Shown here: positions 4,645 to 6,577 of the stretch, in pieces
Numbering within the stretch: the stretch's first letter is position 1
Layout of the letters: every line of letters begins with the position of its first letter
NCBI RefSeq assembly: GCF_000721935.1
Contig: NZ_KL585434.1
Location: forward strand, 19,339-25,915
Origin: Streptomyces sp. NRRL WC-3549
GTDB taxonomy: Bacteria > Actinomycetota > Actinomycetes > Streptomycetales > Streptomycetaceae
DNA length: 6,577 nt
Reading direction: 5' to 3'
Translations under genes and position numbers: made by a program
Notes under the pieces: generated by a model
Database searches by the model: none
The model's input: only the letters and a program-made list of their open reading frames with translations
What the model was told of the DNA's origin: nothing

Positions 4645-5253
4645 ATGCGTTCACATGGACACGACCAGGGGCATGAGCACGGATACGGCCCCGGACGCCG
4701 GGGTCCGGGCAGGGGGGACTTCGACGGCGGGCGTCCCGCTTTCGGGCCGTTCGGACCGCCCTTCGGAGGGGGGCCCTTCGGCGGCGGACGCGGCAGGGGC
4801 GGCGGCAGGGGGAGGGCCAGGCGCGGGGACGTGCGCGCGTCGATCCTCGCGCTGCTCAAGGACCGTTCGATGCACGGCTACGAGATGATCCAGGAGATCG
4901 GCGACCGCAGCGGCGGGGCCTGGCGGCCCAGTCCCGGATCGGTCTATCCCACCCTCCAGCTGCTGGAGGACGAAGGGCTCATCGTCAGCGTCAGCGAGGG
5001 CGGCAAGAAGCTGTTCACGCTCACCGAAACGGGCCGCACGGAGGCCGAGTCCGGCCCCGAGGCCCCCTGGGAGGACGCCGGACGCGGCGTCGACTGGGAG
5101 GGCATGAACGAGATCCGGCAGGCCGGCTTCGGCCTGATGGAGGCGTTCGGCCAGGTCTGGAAGACCGGCTCGGCGGACCAGCGGCAGAAGGCGCTCGCCG
5201 TCATCAACGAGTCCCGGAAGAAGCTGTACCTCATCCTGGCCGACGAAGACTGA
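4645..5253 (+). CDS. PadR-family transcriptional regulator with His- and Gly-rich N-terminus
   Basis: ATG 4645 is chosen because GAGGAG (4631-4636) is well placed; an in-frame ATG at 4627 is less well supported. The 202-residue protein has three parts: a His-rich start (HGHDQGHEHG, 4-13), a Gly/Arg/Pro/Phe-rich linker (14-60), and a PadR winged helix (61-135) with VRASILALLKDRSMHGYEM (63-81), GSVYPTLQLLEDEGLI (98-113, recognition helix) and KKLFTLTETGR (121-131, wing). A C-terminal helical region (150-200) would dimerise it. PadR proteins repress nearby transporter or stress genes and release DNA on binding a ligand; the ligand here is unknown. The four histidines could bind metal, which is inference. 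The Clp_N and EamA genes downstream are candidate targets. Confidence 0.95.
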   Translation: MRSHGHDQGHEHGYGPGRRGPGRGDFDGGRPAFGPFGPPFGGGPFGGGRGRGGGRGRARRGDVRASILALLKDRSMHGYEMIQEIGDRSGGAWRPSPGSVYPTLQLLEDEGLIVSVSEGGKKLFTLTETGRTEAESGPEAPWEDAGRGVDWEGMNEIRQAGFGLMEAFGQVWKTGSADQRQKALAVINESRKKLYLILADED

Positions 5254-5275
5254 GCCGTACGCTCCCGGCGGCGGC

Positions 5276-5310
5276 CGGTCAGGGCCGGCGGACACCGCGG
5301 GCCCTGACCG
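5276..5310 (+). terminator. Strong hairpin after padR, probable terminator
   Basis: CGGTCAGGGCC (5276-5286) pairs perfectly with GGCCCTGACCG (5300-5310); inside it GCGG (5288-5291) pairs with CCGC (5295-5298) around ACA. It starts 23 bases after the padR stop. No U-tract follows, usual for Streptomyces-type intrinsic terminators. Confidence 0.7.
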
Positions 5311-5323
5311 TGTGAGGGTGCGA

Positions 5324-5343
5324 CCTCATCCCGGAGGATGAGG
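5324..5343. promoter_or_regulatory. Perfect 8-bp inverted repeat upstream of the Clp_N gene
   Basis: CCTCATCC (5324-5331) and GGATGAGG (5336-5343) are exact reverse complements separated by CGGA. The site lies 89 bases before the Clp_N start, between the padR hairpin and that gene, so it could be an operator for the second gene or a second RNA hairpin. It is unlike the padR palindrome, so a different regulator would be expected if it is an operator. Confidence 0.4.
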
Positions 5344-5431
5344 AACCCCTGTCCCCGCCCACCTTCCGCGGGATGTGCGGATGGGCCGTCCTGGCGACGA
5401 CTTCGCCCGTCGGGGCTGGTGGAGTAAGAGG

Positions 5432-5974
5432 GTGCACCACCGGACGACATGGACACCCGAACAGGTCCCGCCGAGCCGCACCGCCCACGTGGCGCCGCTC
5501 ACCGCCGAGCTGGCCGCGGTGGCGTCGGGGGCCCGCAGGCGGGCGGTGCGCGACGGCGACCGGCACACCGACACGGCGCATCTCCTGCACTCCCTGATCG
5601 AGTCCGACCCCGAGGTCAGGGAGATGTTCGACGGCGGCCCCCAACTGGCCCGGGTGCTCGGCTACCTGGTCCAGCGCAGCATCGGCTACGGGCTGCGCTG
5701 GCAGGGCACCCGGGAGGACTCGGGCTCCTTCCCCGCGGTGCCGGACCCGGGGACGCAGGCCTGGTCCCCCTCGGCCGCCGTCGCGCTCGACCGTGCCGTC
5801 CGCCGTGCGGTACTGCGCGGGGAGCCCCGCGCCGGCGGACTGGACCTGCTCGCCGCCCTGGTCGCGGACCCCCGCTGCCGCGCCGTCGAGGTGCTGGAAC
5901 GGGCGGGTGCCGACGCGGCACGGCTGGCCGTGCGTGCGGCCGGCCGGCTGGACGGGGCCGACCGGGCGGAGTGA
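5432..5974 (+). CDS. Double Clp N-terminal (Clp_N) domain protein
   Basis: GTG 5432 is chosen because GGAG lies seven bases upstream; the frame is open further back but that sequence has no family character. The 180-residue protein contains two Clp_N-type helical repeats: residues about 20-70 (ARRRAVRDGDRHTDTAHLLHSL...EVREMF) and 112-161 (SPSAAVALDRAVRRAVLRGE...GLDLLAALVADP...VLERAGAD). Clp_N domains are the adaptor- and substrate-docking part of ClpA/ClpC unfoldases. No AAA+ module follows, so this is a stand-alone Clp_N protein, not an unfoldase or protease; such proteins may act as decoys or adaptors for ClpC, but the role is unproven. It sits between padR and an EamA transporter on the same strand, separated from padR by a 178-base gap with a hairpin, so it probably has its own promoter. 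Confidence 0.85.
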   Translation: MHHRTTWTPEQVPPSRTAHVAPLTAELAAVASGARRRAVRDGDRHTDTAHLLHSLIESDPEVREMFDGGPQLARVLGYLVQRSIGYGLRWQGTREDSGSFPAVPDPGTQAWSPSAAVALDRAVRRAVLRGEPRAGGLDLLAALVADPRCRAVEVLERAGADAARLAVRAAGRLDGADRAE

Positions 5975-6006
5975 CCACGGGCATCCTCGCGACAGGGGTC
6001 ACAGGG

Positions 6007-6035
6007 GTGACGCTGCTGACGCCAACTGCCATGAT
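6007..6035 (+). promoter_or_regulatory. Candidate leaderless promoter of the EamA-type gene
   Basis: GTGACG (6007-6012) and CATGAT (6030-6035) are 17 bases apart, and the ATG at 6042 lies seven bases past the -10 box, where transcription would begin. No Shine-Dalgarno is present. A small inverted repeat, GTCAC-AGGG-GTGAC (5998-6011), overlaps the -35 box and could be an operator. Confidence 0.4.
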
Positions 6036-6041
6036 GTGCCG

Positions 6042-6577
6042 ATGTACGCGACTCAGGGCAGAAGCGCCGGGCTGGGCCTCGCCCTCGCCTCGGCGTTCGC
6101 ATTCGGTGGTTCGGGGGTCGCGGCCAAGCCCCTGATCGAGGCCGGACTCGACCCGCTGCACGTGGTGTGGCTGCGGGTGGCGGGGGCCGCACTCGTCATG
6201 CTGCCCGTCGCCTGGCGCCACCGGAACCTGGTGCGGGAACGCCCCGCGCTGCTCGCCGGTTTCGGGTTGTTCGCCGTCGCGGGGGTGCAGGCCTGCTACT
6301 TCGCCGCGATCTCCCGTATCCCCGTCGGAGTCGCCCTCCTCGTCGAGTACCTCGCCCCGGCGCTGGTGCTCGGCTGGGTGCGCTTCGTACAGCGCCGGCC
6401 GGTGACGCGGGCCGCTGCCGCCGGGGTGGTGCTGGCGGTCGGGGGGCTCGCCTGCGTCGTCGAGGTGTGGGCGGGGCTGGGCTTCGACGCCGTCGGACTC
6501 CTGCTCGCCCTCGGCGCCGCCTGCTGCCAGGTCGGCTACTTCGTCCTGTCCGACCAGGGGAGCCAGGGTGCGGCGGG
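6042..6577 (+). CDS. EamA-family (DMT superfamily) membrane transporter, N-terminal part (runs off the right edge)
   Basis: ATG 6042 opens a frame that remains open for 178 codons to the window edge; GTG 6036 is an alternative start. EamA transporters normally have about 290-320 residues in two five-helix repeats and export small metabolites or amino acids across the cytoplasmic membrane. Hydrophobic helices are seen at about residues 9-30, 38-57, 69-88, 92-112, 121-140 and 148-168. Family features include LASAFAFGGSGVAAKPLIEAGLDP (15-38), VVWLRVAGAAL (41-51), and the PVGVALLVEYLAPALVLGW stretch (94-112) that marks the end of the first repeat. The substrate cannot be read from sequence. It follows the Clp_N gene by 67 bases on the same strand; the likely start upstream of its own ATG suggests partly independent transcription. 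Confidence 0.92.
   Translation, partial: MYATQGRSAGLGLALASAFAFGGSGVAAKPLIEAGLDPLHVVWLRVAGAALVMLPVAWRHRNLVRERPALLAGFGLFAVAGVQACYFAAISRIPVGVALLVEYLAPALVLGWVRFVQRRPVTRAAAAGVVLAVGGLACVVEVWAGLGFDAVGLLLALGAACCQVGYFVLSDQGSQGAA

Noticed and set aside
5449..6135. A 228-codon plus-strand frame starting ATG 5449
   Set aside because: It overlaps the Clp_N gene in another frame, is low-complexity Arg/Gly/Pro, and ends inside the EamA-type gene.
1..6577. tRNA, rRNA, riboswitch or a phenazine cluster
   Set aside because: No cloverleaf, ribosomal or recognisable riboswitch sequence was seen, and a PhzF-like protein alone does not indicate phenazine synthesis.

Overview
The window looks like a chromosomal segment of a Streptomyces or a close relative. 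GC is very high, codons mostly end in G or C, GTG/TTG starts are frequent, two genes seem to have leaderless promoters, and the gene families (PhzF-like, FGE-sulfatase fold, DUF664 DinB, glycine-rich PadR, double Clp_N, EamA) are typical of that group. This is inferred from sequence character only; no database search was run.

Layout. (1) Positions 1-1581, minus strand: an intact gene for an FGE-sulfatase-fold protein (862-1581), then the N-terminal two thirds of a PhzF-family isomerase/epimerase (ends at 559 and runs off the left edge). (2) Positions 1582-1967: no gene, but two degenerate transposon ends back to back, a right-end-like array then a left-end-like array. (3) Positions 1905-2714, plus strand: a probably damaged gene encoding a domain that matches the catalytic layout of ADP-ribosyl cyclases/CD38. 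It lost its natural C-terminus at about 2600. (4) Positions 2602-3376, minus strand: a threonine-dehydratase-like PLP enzyme pseudogene with two frameshifts, also lacking its C-terminus, joined tail to tail with the cyclase-like gene. (5) Positions 3529-4525: a 997-bp element without a transposase, with perfect 33-bp terminal inverted repeats, TG...CA termini, phased subterminal repeat arrays and a probable 6-bp target duplication. Its only gene is a DUF664/DinB-family protein (3689-4291, minus), partly enclosed by a second, inner 24-bp inverted repeat. (6) Positions 4549-6577, plus strand: a PadR-family repressor with a promoter overlapping a palindrome, a strong hairpin, a double Clp_N-domain protein, and the first 178 codons of an EamA-type transporter.

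The two outer blocks look like ordinary, intact chromosome. The middle 2.9 kb (about 1.66-4.53 kb) is a mobile-element graveyard: three related end arrays, two truncated genes fused at one junction, and one clean cargo-bearing non-autonomous element immediately upstream of the padR promoter. The findings most worth following are the DinB-carrying element with phased ends and the CD38-like ADP-ribosyl cyclase domain.
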